This document shows, piece by piece, positions 1-8,384 of a stretch of DNA of 32,257 bases (position 1 is the first letter of the stretch; each line of letters opens with the position of its first letter). A program made the position numbers and the translations under genes. The notes beneath the pieces were generated by a model, which saw only the letters and a list, made by a program, of their open reading frames with translations, had not been told where the DNA came from and searched no databases. Source of the DNA: Candidatus Woesearchaeota archaeon (lineage in GTDB: Archaea; Nanobdellota; Nanobdellia; Woesearchaeales; SM23-78); NCBI GenBank assembly GCA_016935175.1, contig JAFGRK010000013.1, positions 1 to 32,257 of the forward strand. The letters run 5' to 3'.

Positions 1-312
1 AACTTCTGCATCAACTACGACGGCCAGGAAGAAGTGCTAGGAGCTGTCAGGTTGGTTGTCAGGAAGATACTTGCAGAGAAACTCAAGGAAGAAGACCTGA
101 CTAGCCAAGTAATAAAGGAGAACCTTTACTCATCCTACTTTCCACCCCCTCAGCTAATAATAGAGCCAGGAATGAAGTACTCAGGCATAATGCTCTGGGA
201 CTCAAAAGGGGCGCTGATATACTTTACCAGGGCTCCTTGGCTTGAGTTTGAGAAGAAAGAATATGACAAGGCCATAAGCTTCTACAACAAGGAAGCAGAC
301 AAGGCAGAATGA
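1..312 (+). CDS. uppS: Polyprenyl (undecaprenyl-type) diphosphate synthase, C-terminal part, truncated by window start
   Basis: Frame 1 is open from base 1 (NFCINYDGQEEVLGAVR...); the C-terminal pattern ...IEPGMKYSGIMLWDSKGALIYFTRAPWLEFEKKEYDKAISFYN resembles the cis-prenyltransferase C-terminus, but the RTSGE motif is altered. Confidence 0.65.
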   Translation, partial: NFCINYDGQEEVLGAVRLVVRKILAEKLKEEDLTSQVIKENLYSSYFPPPQLIIEPGMKYSGIMLWDSKGALIYFTRAPWLEFEKKEYDKAISFYNKEADKAE

Positions 313-352
313 TACATAAATGATAGGCATGAGTCATAGTTAAATTAATATA

Positions 353-468
353 GTGCGTTCAGCAGTAGCGCATTGCGAGCCCTTGAAAAAATAAGCAATA
401 ACAAAACACGCGGCAAAAGAAGCGATTAAAGATGCGATGCGAGCGCGCTACGAAAAAGCTGAACGCAC
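353..468. ncRNA. Candidate structured RNA or 5' leader, family unknown
   Basis: GTGCGTTCAGC (353-363) pairs perfectly with GCTGAACGCAC (458-468); GTAGCGC (365-371) pairs perfectly with GCGCTAC (445-451). Confidence 0.4.
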
Positions 469-497
469 AAGATACGAACATATGAAGGTGATAAATA

Positions 498-1763
498 ATG
501 GATGAGAACAACCTTTATTTCCAGAGAATGGTTGAGCAAAAGAAACACCATGATAAGAGGAAGACTCCTGCCTGGATAATAGTATTCATCATAATATGCG
601 TGATTGCAATCATAGCCCTGGGAGCTTTGCTTGCCACTAGCAGAAGCCCAATGGATAGCATATTCTCAATTTACAGCCAGCAATACCCGGACTCAGTAAT
701 GAGCGTGCAGATGATCACAGGAGAAGATGCAAACGCCCTAGGGGAGCAGATAAGGGGCTACTGCCCAGGGTTCAACCTTGCAGATTTCTACATGGCACAG
801 TTTGACAATGCTGCAAAGCAGCAGTCAATAGTCCACATAGTCAATTCTAAGAGCGGGGATGTTGAGTGCGTGATTGACAGGAATCCTCCTGTGCAGCAAA
901 GCCAGCAAGCCCTAGGCCAAACCCTATTAGCCACTATCAATGGCGAGCCAGTGTATGCTGAGGAAGTAACGCTTGTGTACAATAACATACCTGCTGAGAG
1001 CAGGACTAATGCCTCGCTAGCAGATGCTTACGACCAGGTAGTCAACAATAAGCTATTGTTGCAGGACGCAGCAAGAAAAGGATTAGTGGTGAGCGATGAG
1101 GAAGTGAACAATGCAATCAATGCCTTCCTTGCCAATAATGGGCTGACCATAGAGCAACTGCAGCAGAACCTGGCAGCTAGCGGCTCAAGCATAGGCACAT
1201 TCACTGTTAACATAAGGAACAACCTGTTATTGCAGAAAGAAGTAGCAGAGGTGACCAAGGGCGCGCCAGCGCCTTCAGAACAAGAGATGATGGCTTATTA
1301 TGATGAGAACAAGCAAGGCTTTTCAACAGTTGCAAGGGCCACCACACATCAGATACTTGTGTATGCCAATGACAGCAACGTTGACTCAAAGCTTGAGTAC
1401 GTGAAAAGCATAGCAGAGCAGCTTAACACAACCAATTTCTGCGAGTTAGTAACCAAGTACTCAGAGGACACAGTCACTATTGGGAGGTGCGGGTTGTATG
1501 AGTTCCAGCAAGGCCAATTACTGCCTGAGTATGAGGATATAGTGTTTAATTCAGAGCCAGGAAGCGCCAAGATAATCAGGACCAGGATAGGCTTGCACAT
1601 AGTCAGGATTGATAATGTCACCTTGCCCAAGCAGCTCAGTTATGAAGAGGCCAAGCCCAGCATCAATGACTATTTTGTGCTAAGGAACATGCAGTCAATG
1701 CTCAACCAACACATCGAACAGCTAAGGCAAGAGGCAGAAGTAGTGAACTATAACCCTCAATAA
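498..1763 (+). CDS. Membrane-anchored PpiC/SurA-type (parvulin) peptidyl-prolyl isomerase
   Basis: N-terminal TM helix (AWIIVFIIICVIAIIALGALLA), SurA-like N-terminal region, rotamase motif TTHQILVYA...FCELVTKYSED...GRCGLYEFQQGQLLPEYEDIVFNSEPG...IGLHIVRI; SD aaggtga upstream. Confidence 0.85.
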   Translation: MDENNLYFQRMVEQKKHHDKRKTPAWIIVFIIICVIAIIALGALLATSRSPMDSIFSIYSQQYPDSVMSVQMITGEDANALGEQIRGYCPGFNLADFYMAQFDNAAKQQSIVHIVNSKSGDVECVIDRNPPVQQSQQALGQTLLATINGEPVYAEEVTLVYNNIPAESRTNASLADAYDQVVNNKLLLQDAARKGLVVSDEEVNNAINAFLANNGLTIEQLQQNLAASGSSIGTFTVNIRNNLLLQKEVAEVTKGAPAPSEQEMMAYYDENKQGFSTVARATTHQILVYANDSNVDSKLEYVKSIAEQLNTTNFCELVTKYSEDTVTIGRCGLYEFQQGQLLPEYEDIVFNSEPGSAKIIRTRIGLHIVRIDNVTLPKQLSYEEAKPSINDYFVLRNMQSMLNQHIEQLRQEAEVVNYNPQ

Positions 1764-1873
1764 GCATAATAACTAAGGATAACAAGCAAAAAAAAGAAGG
1801 ATATTTAAGCAAGAGGAGAATAAGCAATAGGATATAAGCGCAAAAGACAACTAAATAAAGACGGTGGTTTGTT

Positions 1874-2425
1874 ATGGAGAAAGTTGTATATATAATAGGG
1901 GCGTTGAAGAACTGGAAAGTGATAGACTTGGCAAACAGGCTAAGCAAGGAATTCCCTAAGTGTGAATTCTTCTGCAGCTGGATAACCCCAGGGCCTGAGG
2001 CAGATGAATACCTAAGGAAATTCGGCAAGAAAAGAGGCCTTAGTTACAAAGAGACTTTGCAAGACTGGGGCGCTAAGCATGTCTTTAATTTTGACAAGAC
2101 CCATCTAGATAGGGCTGACATGGTGATAATGCTTATGCCTTGCGGAAAATCAGGACACCTGGAACTGGGCTATGTGAGAGGCTGTGGCAAGCCAGGCTAT
2201 GTGCTATTCCCAAAAGAGCCTAAAAGGATTGATGTGATGTACCAATTTGCAACTGACCTATGCTTTAGCACTGATGAATTAATAAATGAATTAAGAAAGG
2301 TTATGGACAAGCCTGTTATGGAAAAGCTAACCATGGAAAAGCCAAAAAACGCAGCTGCGCCAGTCATCAGGAAGAAGAAGATGGACACAGTGGTCATCAC
2401 GGCAAAGCCGCAAGAGATTAGGTAA
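1874..2425 (+). CDS. Nucleoside 2-deoxyribosyltransferase-like protein
   Basis: VYIIGALKNW...RADMVIMLMPCGKSGHLELGYVRGCGKPGYVLF resembles the NDT-like Rossmann fold pattern. Confidence 0.5.
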   Translation: MEKVVYIIGALKNWKVIDLANRLSKEFPKCEFFCSWITPGPEADEYLRKFGKKRGLSYKETLQDWGAKHVFNFDKTHLDRADMVIMLMPCGKSGHLELGYVRGCGKPGYVLFPKEPKRIDVMYQFATDLCFSTDELINELRKVMDKPVMEKLTMEKPKNAAAPVIRKKKMDTVVITAKPQEIR

Positions 2426-2625
2426 AGGCGTTTTTATTGCTTATTCTTATTATTTCTTCTTTGTATTTTTTCTTCACTAGGCATTAGCTATTAGCATATT
2501 ATAGGCGGCGCGCACGAGCCTGCGGGCAAAAAAGACGATGTTTTTTGTTATTGGGCCAAGGCGCGAGAAACTAGGTTTAAAGCGTAACCGAAAATCCTTC
2601 AGGTTTTGTGTCGACGGGTATATAA

Positions 2626-2841
2626 ATGAGTTCTAGCATATACCATTCTAAGATGAAAGACTATTATATAAAAGAAAAAGATACTATTTCCAGGATTAGG
2701 GATGACAATGCCAATGACATCAAAATCCGGCTCGAGGGCCTAAGATGGGAATATGACAAGCTCAGGCATTTAAATTCAGTTATGGCTTATTATGTTAAAG
2801 ACAGCATATATGAGCTAGAAAGGAAATTAAGCAAAATATGA
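2626..2841 (+). CDS. Hypothetical protein, 71 aa
   Basis: ORF in intergenic space between same-strand genes; no motif recognised. Confidence 0.5.
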   Translation: MSSSIYHSKMKDYYIKEKDTISRIRDDNANDIKIRLEGLRWEYDKLRHLNSVMAYYVKDSIYELERKLSKI

Positions 2842-2886
2842 TTATCGCCAACAATATTTATAAAAGCAGACGATATACCAAGTAAA

Positions 2887-3216
2887 ATGACCATGTACTT
2901 TTCAAGCCCAACCATGAGCTACGGCCAGGCTATGGAAAAAGCAGGCTATAACTCAACAGCCAAAGGTAAAAGTAGCTATGGCCCTGCCAATAGCACATAC
3001 GGCTCTGGCAATAGGCTAGTATACGGCAGGAGCAATGCAACATCACCTGATAATCTTTACACCAAGGCCAAGATCGACTACAGCGAGATGATGAAGAACA
3101 AGCTCCGCTACACTGACCCAAAGAAAGCTCTTGAGTACAAAGATAAAGAAGATGATTCTAAAAAAACACTCGAGCTCATGGCACAAAGCGAGCTGGAAAG
3201 GATGCTTGATGAGTAG
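2887..3216 (+). CDS. Hypothetical protein, 109 aa, Ser/Tyr/Gly-rich N-terminus
   Basis: ORF with upstream TATA-like aatatttataaaag. Confidence 0.55.
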   Translation: MTMYFSSPTMSYGQAMEKAGYNSTAKGKSSYGPANSTYGSGNRLVYGRSNATSPDNLYTKAKIDYSEMMKNKLRYTDPKKALEYKDKEDDSKKTLELMAQSELERMLDE

Positions 3217-3265
3217 GAGTTCTTAGTAATGAAAACCTTTATAAACACCCTCTTTTCACTTTCAG

Positions 3266-3380
3266 CTACCAATGAGTTATGAGGTTTTTAGGCCGCAAGC
3301 CTAAAAGCTGAACGAGGTACAGTTCTAAGTGTATCTCATAGTGCATAGCATATAGGACCGATAGTAGGAGGTTGAATAAC
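3266..3380 (+). promoter_or_regulatory. Structured 5' leader of the L7Ae operon
   Basis: TATA tttataaa (3238-3245) implies a TSS near 3266; 11-bp stem GGTTTTTAGGC(3283-3293)/GCCTAAAAGCT(3299-3309) flanked on both sides by GA. Confidence 0.45.
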
Positions 3381-3692
3381 ATGAGCGATAAGGCTTACGA
3401 GGCAATTGAGATTGCAAGAAAGACAGGTAAGATTACCAAGGGAACCAATGAAGTGACCAAGGCCATTGAGAAGGGAAAGGCTAAGCTTGTGGTAGTGGCA
3501 AAGGATGTCACTCCGCCAGAAGTCATCATGCACATTCCTTTGCTTGCCAGGGAAAAGGGCATTGCTGTGGTCGAGGTTGAGAAGAAAGCAGACCTGGGCG
3601 CAAGCGCTGGGTTGAAAGTAGGAACTGCAAGCGTGGCCATACTGAAAGAAGGAGAGGCCAAGGACCTGCTCAGAGAACTAGGCGTGAAATAA
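3381..3692 (+). CDS. rpl7ae: Ribosomal protein L7Ae
   Basis: Canonical L7Ae/L30e family sequence (TGKITKGTNEVTKAIEKGKAKLVVVAKDVTPPEVIMHIPLLAREKGI); ATG at 3381 with SD aggaggt, the tracked start 3372 is a TTG. Confidence 0.97.
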   Translation: MSDKAYEAIEIARKTGKITKGTNEVTKAIEKGKAKLVVVAKDVTPPEVIMHIPLLAREKGIAVVEVEKKADLGASAGLKVGTASVAILKEGEAKDLLRELGVK

Positions 3693-3709
3693 GCCTTTGG
3701 TGAAGTAAA

Positions 3710-4018
3710 ATGGCAGATAAAAGGATGGAAAGAGGAAGCAGCCCCCGCCCGGAAGGAGGCAGGAGGGACCAGCAGGAAGGGCCTAAGGGAGGAGTGAATT
3801 TTTCTCCTGCAGTGCCTGCTAGTGTCGAGGAAATCGTCGGCAGGACTGGAACTAGGGGAGAGGCTACCCAGGTCAGGTGCAAGGTGCTTGATGGCAGGGA
3901 CAAGAACAAAGTCATAAGGAGAAATGTCCGTGGACCTGTTCAGCTGGGTGACATGCTCATGCTTAGGGAGACAGAGATAGAAGCCAGGCCTCTTAACAAG
4001 TCTGGAAGGAGCAAGTAG
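3710..4018 (+). CDS. rps28e: Ribosomal protein S28e with N-terminal extension
   Basis: [55 protein letters not shown]. Confidence 0.96.
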   Translation: MADKRMERGSSPRPEGGRRDQQEGPKGGVNFSPAVPASVEEIVGRTGTRGEATQVRCKVLDGRDKNKVIRRNVRGPVQLGDMLMLRETEIEARPLNKSGRSK

Positions 4019-4028
4019 GTGATATAAT

Positions 4029-4220
4029 ATGCCTAGATGCGATTTTTGCAGGAAGCAAGTTGAGCCTGGAACTGGCAAGATGTTCGTCACAAAAGAAGGC
4101 AGGGTCTATGACTTTTGCAGCATGAAGTGCGAGAAGAACATGCTCAAGCTCCACCGCAAGCCCAGGACTACGCAGTGGACTGTGGAGTACGGCCAGATAA
4201 AGAAGGGCATGAAGAAGTGA
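4029..4220 (+). CDS. rpl24e: Ribosomal protein L24e
   Basis: Zinc-finger CDFC...FCSMKCEKN, typical L24e, adjacent to S28e. Confidence 0.96.
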   Translation: MPRCDFCRKQVEPGTGKMFVTKEGRVYDFCSMKCEKNMLKLHRKPRTTQWTVEYGQIKKGMKK

Positions 4221-4349
4221 TGAGCCCGGCCGGCGAGGCCCAAATTATTTTTTTCAGGTTTTTTAAGAACTCATTTTCAAACGTAAAAATTATTTGGCCG
4301 CAGGCGCTTACTAAAGTGAAAATACTTTAATCAAAGAAGGTGAATCAAA

Positions 4350-4841
4350 ATGATTGAAAGGACACTTGTGTTGATTAAGCCAGATGGAGTGCAGAGAAGC
4401 CTTGTCGGCAGGATCCTGACCAGGTTCGAGGATGCAGGGCTTAAGATTGTGGGCATGAAGATGGTATGGGTTGATGAGGAGTTTGCCAGAAAGCATTACA
4501 CAGAAGACCTTGAGAAGAGAAGGGGCAAGCATGTTCGTGACTACATGGCTGATTTCATCAAGTCAGGGCCAATAGTGGCTTTTGTGCTTGAAGGCGTCGA
4601 TGCGATTGACAACGTGAGAAAGATTGTAGGCGCAACAGAGCCCAAGGCGGCTGTGCCAGGCACCATAAGGGGAGACTTCGCCCACGTCAGCTATTCACAT
4701 TGCGATGAGAAAAAGCAGGGAGTAAGGAACCTTATCCACGCGTCATCTGACAAGAATGATGCTGAGTACGAGGTAAAGCTCTGGTTCACAGGCAAGGAGA
4801 TGCACTCTTACAAGACAGTGCATGATATTCATTTGCTATAA
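4350..4841 (+). CDS. ndk: Nucleoside diphosphate kinase
   Basis: ERTLVLIKPDGVQRSLVGRILTRFEDAG...NLIHASSDKNDAEYEVKLWF with the active-site His. Confidence 0.97.
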   Translation: MIERTLVLIKPDGVQRSLVGRILTRFEDAGLKIVGMKMVWVDEEFARKHYTEDLEKRRGKHVRDYMADFIKSGPIVAFVLEGVDAIDNVRKIVGATEPKAAVPGTIRGDFAHVSYSHCDEKKQGVRNLIHASSDKNDAEYEVKLWFTGKEMHSYKTVHDIHLL

Positions 4842-4903
4842 GGGCAAAAAAAAGGTAAAATAGCAATAGGTAATACTGCTAAATAACAAGGAGGAAGTAC
4901 AAA

Positions 4904-4960
4904 ATGGGTAACAAAAATGGAATTTTTGAGACCCCCAGAAATCAGGGAGGTGATTTCTGA
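4904..4960 (+). CDS. Putative 18-aa upstream ORF (MGNKNGIFETPRNQGGDF) overlapping the EF-2 start
   Basis: ATG preceded by SD aaggaggaag; stop TGA (4958-4960) shares its A with the EF-2 ATG (TGATG). Confidence 0.5.
   Translation: MGNKNGIFETPRNQGGDF
4936..4959 (+). promoter_or_regulatory. Hairpin presenting the EF-2 Shine-Dalgarno in its loop
   Basis: CAGAAATC-AGGGAGGT-GATTTCTG: perfect 8-bp stem, SD in the 8-nt loop, ATG directly after the stem. Confidence 0.6.
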
Positions 4961-7173
4961 TGGGAGAAAAGATGGTTGATAGGATGAAGAGGATGATGAA
5001 TAAGCGCGAGAATATCAGGAATATTTGCACTAGCGCCCACATCCACCACGGAAAGACTGCTTTTACTGATAATTTGCTGGCAGCAGCAGGGCTCATGTCT
5101 GAGCAGGCTGCAGGAGACCTGGACAAGGGAATGGCTACATGGCAGCACGCTGATGAGCAGGAAAGATTATTGACAGTTGACTCTGCTAACGTCTCAATGG
5201 TTCACGAGTTCCAGAAAGAGGAGTTCTTGATCAACCTAATAGACACGCCAGGGCACGTTGATTTCGGCGGGAACGTCACCAGGGCTATGAGGGCTATTGA
5301 CGGCACAATAGTGCTGGTTTGCGCTTCAGAAGGCATCATGCCGCAGACTGAGACAGTGCTCAAGCAAGCCCTCAGGGAGAGGGTCAAGCCAGTGCTTTTC
5401 GTCAACAAGGTTGACAGGCTCATCAAGGAGATGAAGTTCACGCCAGAGCAAATCCAGGAAAGGCTGGTCAAGATAATCCTTGAGTTCAACACCCTGGTAG
5501 AGGAGATTGCAGAGAAGGATTACAAGCACAAGTGGAAGGTTAACATCCAGGACGGCAGCGTAGCCTTTGGCAGTGCCAGGGATAATTGGGCATTGTCGCT
5601 TCCTTTCATGCAAAAAAAGAACGTCTCTTTCAAGGATGTGAGCAAGGCTTACAATGAGATGACTGCTGATGAGAGAAAGGACTGGTTCTGGAAGAACTCA
5701 CCATTAAACGAGGTAATACTTGATATGGTAGTCAAGCACCTTCCTAACCCTATTGATGCGCAAAAGTACAGGGTCATGAAGATATGGCATGGAGAACCAG
5801 AGTCACCCCTAGGAAAAGGCATGCTTACATGCGACCCTAATGGCAAATTGTCATTCTGCATCACAAGAATCCTTATTGATCCTAAGAGCAACAGGGAGAT
5901 AAGCGCAGGAAGATTGTTCTCAGGAACATTGAAGGAAGGCATGACAGTGTACCTTAACAATGCTAAGCAGAGCCAGAGGATACAGAACGTGTACATGTAC
6001 TTAGGGGTCAAGACTGAGAGCTTTGAGGAAGTGCCGGCAGGCAATGTATTGGCAATAGCAGGCATACAAGGGTTTGCAGGAGAGACTATAACAGAGGAGC
6101 CTGACCAGGCATTTGAGGAATTAAAGCACATTTTTGAGCCTGTCATTACCAAGAGCATCAAGGTCACGCAGATGCAGGACTTGCCCAAGCTGGTTGATGT
6201 GCTCAGGAAGGTTGCAAAGGAAGACCCTAGCATCAAGATAGAGATTAACGAGGAGACAGGCGAGAACCTGATGAGCGGCATGGGAGAATTGCACCTGGAG
6301 ATCATAGAGAACAGGATAGTCACAGAGAAAAACCTGAAAGTCCAGACTTCACCACCCATAGTCGTGTACAGGGAGTCAATCCTTTCCAAATCTCCGCAAG
6401 AGTGCGAGGGAAAAAGCCCTAACAAGCACAATAAGTTCTACTTCCTAGTTGAGCCTCTTGAGGAAGGAGTGTACACTGCCATCAAGGCAGGCCAAGTGAA
6501 TGAGGGCAGGATAAAGAAAAAGGACGTGGCATTGAGGGACAGCCTGGTGGACGCTGGCCTAGACAAGGATGATGCCGATAGAGTCAAGGACATCTTTGAG
6601 GGCAACATATTCATAGACAACACCAGGGGGCAAGTCTACCTTGGAGAAGTCATAGAGATGATAATAGACATGTTCGAGGATGTCATGAAAAAAGGCCCCA
6701 TAGCCCTAGAGCCATGCATCAAGGTGAAAGTAAGGCTTACTGACATGAAGTTGCACGAGGACGCCATCCACAGGGGGCCAGCCCAGGTCTACCCTGCAGT
6801 CAGGGACGGAATAAGGGAAGCCATGATGATAGCCAGGCCTATAATGTACGAGCCCAAGCAGATACAATTGATAGAGGCTCCTGCAGACTACCTAGGGGAT
6901 GTTTCCAAGCTAATCATGAACAAGAGAGGCCAATTAATGGAAGTCACCCAGGAAGGGGCTTTTGCAGAGATAAAGGCCAAGCTGCCAGTGGCAGAGCTCC
7001 TAGGCTGGAGCAGCGACCTTAGGTCAGCTACAGCAGGAAGAGGAGTTTCCTCCTTGATCGACCAGAGCTTCGAGCGATTGCCTGATGAGCTCCATGAAAA
7101 AGTCAAGAGAATCATCAGGAGCAGGAAGGGCATTGCAGAAGACGCAATAGTAGCCAAAGGAGGCAGGGACTAG
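4960..7173 (+). CDS. fusA: Translation elongation factor EF-2
   Basis: HHGKT P-loop, DTPGHVDFGG, NKVDRL, diphthamide-region HEDAIHRGPAQVYPAVRDGI. Confidence 0.97.
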   Translation: MGEKMVDRMKRMMNKRENIRNICTSAHIHHGKTAFTDNLLAAAGLMSEQAAGDLDKGMATWQHADEQERLLTVDSANVSMVHEFQKEEFLINLIDTPGHVDFGGNVTRAMRAIDGTIVLVCASEGIMPQTETVLKQALRERVKPVLFVNKVDRLIKEMKFTPEQIQERLVKIILEFNTLVEEIAEKDYKHKWKVNIQDGSVAFGSARDNWALSLPFMQKKNVSFKDVSKAYNEMTADERKDWFWKNSPLNEVILDMVVKHLPNPIDAQKYRVMKIWHGEPESPLGKGMLTCDPNGKLSFCITRILIDPKSNREISAGRLFSGTLKEGMTVYLNNAKQSQRIQNVYMYLGVKTESFEEVPAGNVLAIAGIQGFAGETITEEPDQAFEELKHIFEPVITKSIKVTQMQDLPKLVDVLRKVAKEDPSIKIEINEETGENLMSGMGELHLEIIENRIVTEKNLKVQTSPPIVVYRESILSKSPQECEGKSPNKHNKFYFLVEPLEEGVYTAIKAGQVNEGRIKKKDVALRDSLVDAGLDKDDADRVKDIFEGNIFIDNTRGQVYLGEVIEMIIDMFEDVMKKGPIALEPCIKVKVRLTDMKLHEDAIHRGPAQVYPAVRDGIREAMMIARPIMYEPKQIQLIEAPADYLGDVSKLIMNKRGQLMEVTQEGAFAEIKAKLPVAELLGWSSDLRSATAGRGVSSLIDQSFERLPDELHEKVKRIIRSRKGIAEDAIVAKGGRD

Positions 7174-7218
7174 GTCTTTGCCTAAATTTTTTTAGTTTTC
7201 TTATTGCTTCTTTTATTG

Positions 7219-7929
7219 TTATTTTTTCATTCTTTTCTTTAAGTGGCCACAGTAAACTGACATCACTTCCAGGGCTTCTACAATCTTTGTGCTGCCATAA
7301 AGATCAAATATAGGAGAATTGCCTTTGAGGGTGTGAGTATGGATGCCCATAACCCTGCCATCAAGGCTGACAAGGCTTCCGCCAGAGTCGCCAGGCACTG
7401 AGTCACCATAGCTAGCATAAATCTCTCCTTTGAAATATAGCTTCCTTTTAAGATGTTTTTCAAGCATGCTCGACCTCAAGGTCAGCTTGCCATCCCATCT
7501 AGTAAGAACTAAAAGCGGCTGCTCTTTCAGCTTCACAGAAGTGTTGCAGAACTTATAGAGCATTGGCTTGCACTCGCCAGGCATGGTTGCTTTTGCTAAA
7601 GCCACGTCTCTCTCCTCACTCCATACGCATACTTTCTCAAAAGCATATTCTTGCTGGTCATGCAGCCTTATTTTTCTCTTTTTCATCTTTTTGGGCTCGT
7701 GGTCAACGCAATGCTTAGCAGTCAGGAAATAGCCATTTGAAGTCACAAGAAGCCCATTTGCAAGATGGCCTTTTTTCCCTACTATCTCAACAACGCCAAG
7801 CTCAAGGTTTTTCTTGGCATCAACTTCGCTCAAGCACTCGCCATTATAGAAGTTCTGCAAAAATGACTCTAGGGCGGATGCGACCCGCATACAATCTTCC
7901 TTTGGCTTCTTCTTGAATAAAAATAGCAT
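7219..7929 (-). CDS. Trypsin-like serine protease (S1/HtrA-type fold), no obvious signal peptide
   Basis: Triad context TAKHC / RDVALAK / GDSVPGDSGGSLVS. Confidence 0.8.
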   Translation of the reverse strand: MLFLFKKKPKEDCMRVASALESFLQNFYNGECLSEVDAKKNLELGVVEIVGKKGHLANGLLVTSNGYFLTAKHCVDHEPKKMKKRKIRLHDQQEYAFEKVCVWSEERDVALAKATMPGECKPMLYKFCNTSVKLKEQPLLVLTRWDGKLTLRSSMLEKHLKRKLYFKGEIYASYGDSVPGDSGGSLVSLDGRVMGIHTHTLKGNSPIFDLYGSTKIVEALEVMSVYCGHLKKRMKK

Positions 7930-7962
7930 GCCATCAATTCCTCCAGAAAAATCAAAATAGTC

Positions 7963-8295
7963 TTACTTCTTTACAAGCTCATACCTTTCCTTTCTTTCAC
8001 GGACCTTCTTGCCGTTGACATACAAGCCTCCTTGCCGCCATACATGCTCACCATTTGGAGCTGACTCTATTGTCGCTGCCCTTGCTGAAATGTATCTTGC
8101 AAGTACAGGATTTTTGGGTGATGGTTCCAAGATGGCTGCAGCATACAGGCCACAAGGATGGTCATAGTTATTGACAACCTCCTCAAGTGCTGACATTGGG
8201 TCTGTTGCCTTGATAAATCCAATATCAGTGTCAGAGAAAAAAGGAGCTGCATTGCTGTTAGTTGCCCATTGGTATACTTTTTTATGATTGCTCAT
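7963..8295 (-). CDS. Hypothetical protein, 110 aa
   Basis: ORF 33 nt upstream of the protease on the same strand; upstream TATA-like sequence. Confidence 0.65.
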   Translation of the reverse strand: MSNHKKVYQWATNSNAAPFFSDTDIGFIKATDPMSALEEVVNNYDHPCGLYAAAILEPSPKNPVLARYISARAATIESAPNGEHVWRQGGLYVNGKKVRERKERYELVKK

Positions 8296-8384
8296 GGCTA
8301 TCCCTCCTAAGGTTTAGAATGCTGTAACAAGAATTAATTTATAAACCTTTTGTTTTCAGTACCACTATCTAGTAGCACTTAACC

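Noticed and set aside
3395-4090. 231-aa antisense ORF
   Set aside because: Lies opposite L7Ae, S28e and L24e, which are unambiguous; its composition is that of a shadow ORF.
5649-6431. 260-aa antisense ORF
   Set aside because: Fully inside EF-2 on the opposite strand; no initiation signal or family motif.
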